From Limanda limanda (taxonomy: Eukaryota > Chordata > Actinopteri > Pleuronectiformes > Pleuronectidae), in assembly GCF_963576545.1 (NCBI RefSeq), contig NW_026870567.1:1-64000 (forward strand): a stretch of DNA of 64,000 nucleotides, read 5' to 3'. This document shows, one piece after another, positions 63,868 to 64,000 of the stretch (its first letter is position 1; each line of letters starts with the position of its first letter). A program made the translations under genes and the position numbers. The notes beneath the pieces were generated by a model. It did no database searches, was not told where the DNA came from, and worked only from the letters and a program-made list of their open reading frames with translations.

Positions 63868-64000
63868 TTCCGAAAGTCGGAGAAGCTCAAGGATGGTACC
63901 GATCGATGCGCGCTACCCCATTTAGTGGGGGTAGAGCCTACTTGCAAGTCTCTCCGACCTTCACAAAAAAAGTTATTCAAGAATATCTCTTTCTCCTATG
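63868..64000 (+). repeat. Partial A monomer at the right edge
   Basis: 133 of 163 bases are present; the window ends inside the T tail before the telomeric tract. The array continues to the right. Confidence 0.95.

Larger units (their letters stand above)
1..64000 (+). repeat. Tandem satellite array with embedded telomeric motif
   Basis: The same 155/163-bp units repeat head to tail from the first base to the last, with no inversion and no foreign insertion. My parse gives 195 full 163-bp-class A monomers, 101 B dimers of 318 bp and one partial A; with four 6-bp-short A, two 1-bp-short A, two 6-bp-short B and two 1-bp-long B this sums to exactly 64,000 bp. Copies differ mostly by single substitutions, so the array is highly homogenised. 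GC of the A unit is about 47% by hand count. The C-rich telomeric strand is always on the plus strand. Known biology: subtelomeric satellites often contain internal telomere-like repeats. Inference: this is such an array, and by orientation the chromosome end would lie to the left. A pericentromeric or interstitial location is possible. Confidence 0.97.

Noticed and set aside
39..63925. More than 200 open reading frames of 60-378 codons, mostly plus strand, with near-identical products
   Set aside because: They are the same repeat read in shifting frames, overlapping one another in tandem. Starts and ends fall at the same repeat positions each time, no domain is recognisable, stop-bearing variants are amplified freely, and length follows only from unit arithmetic.
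1..64000. CRISPR array (regular repeats)
   Set aside because: There are no short repeats with unique spacers; the whole 155-163-bp unit is repeated and the sequence carries eukaryotic telomeric motifs.
1..64000. Multicopy tandem gene family or rDNA spacer
   Set aside because: No rRNA, tRNA or protein similarity was recognised in any module, and the spacing is uniformly 155/163 bp.

Overview
The whole 64,000-base window is one uninterrupted tandem satellite array. I find no protein gene, RNA gene, transposon, CRISPR array or unique-sequence island on either strand. The array is eukaryotic in character. Nearly every repeat unit carries a 21-bp telomere-type tract, (CCCTAA)3CCC, always in the same orientation, and unit lengths are 155 and 163 bp, close to nucleosome size. 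This fits a subtelomeric or telomere-derived satellite of an organism with TTAGGG-type telomeres. That motif is shared by vertebrates, many fungi, kinetoplastids, other protists and some plants such as Asparagales, so I do not name a species.

The array is built from four modules. P1 and P2 are 122-bp 'head' modules, about 80% identical to each other. T (41 bp, ending in the telomeric tract) and N (33 bp, no telomeric motif, one GTCGAC site) are alternative 'tails'. Only two arrangements occur: A = P1-T (163 bp), and B = P1-N followed by P2-T (155 + 163 = 318 bp). By hand count there are 195 full A monomers (six of them P1/P2 hybrids), 101 B dimers and one partial A at the right edge. With the indels noted in the entries these lengths add up to exactly 64,000 bp, so nothing is left unexplained.

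Layout: 1-13683 is an irregular A/B mixture. 13684-16408 starts with two B dimers sharing a private 1-bp insertion. 16409-31973 holds four of six copies of a 2,250-bp higher-order module (B-A5-B-B-A-B). 31974-42434 contains four hybrid monomers and nested duplications of about 1.29, 2.58 and 4.67 kb. 42435-50341 has long pure-A runs and a 2,103-bp tandem duplication inside a 5,005-bp spaced duplication. 50342-62400 returns to the 2,250-bp module (two copies) with 1,288-bp and 799-bp tandem duplications. 62401-64000 is a pure-A run leaving the window.

There is no set of genes working together here. The biology visible is structural: repeated G-quadruplex-capable telomeric tracts, a 45-bp core identical in both head modules, a strict module grammar, and a layered record of unequal exchange and conversion. 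The many apparent open reading frames are by-products of a repeat whose frames happen to have few stops.
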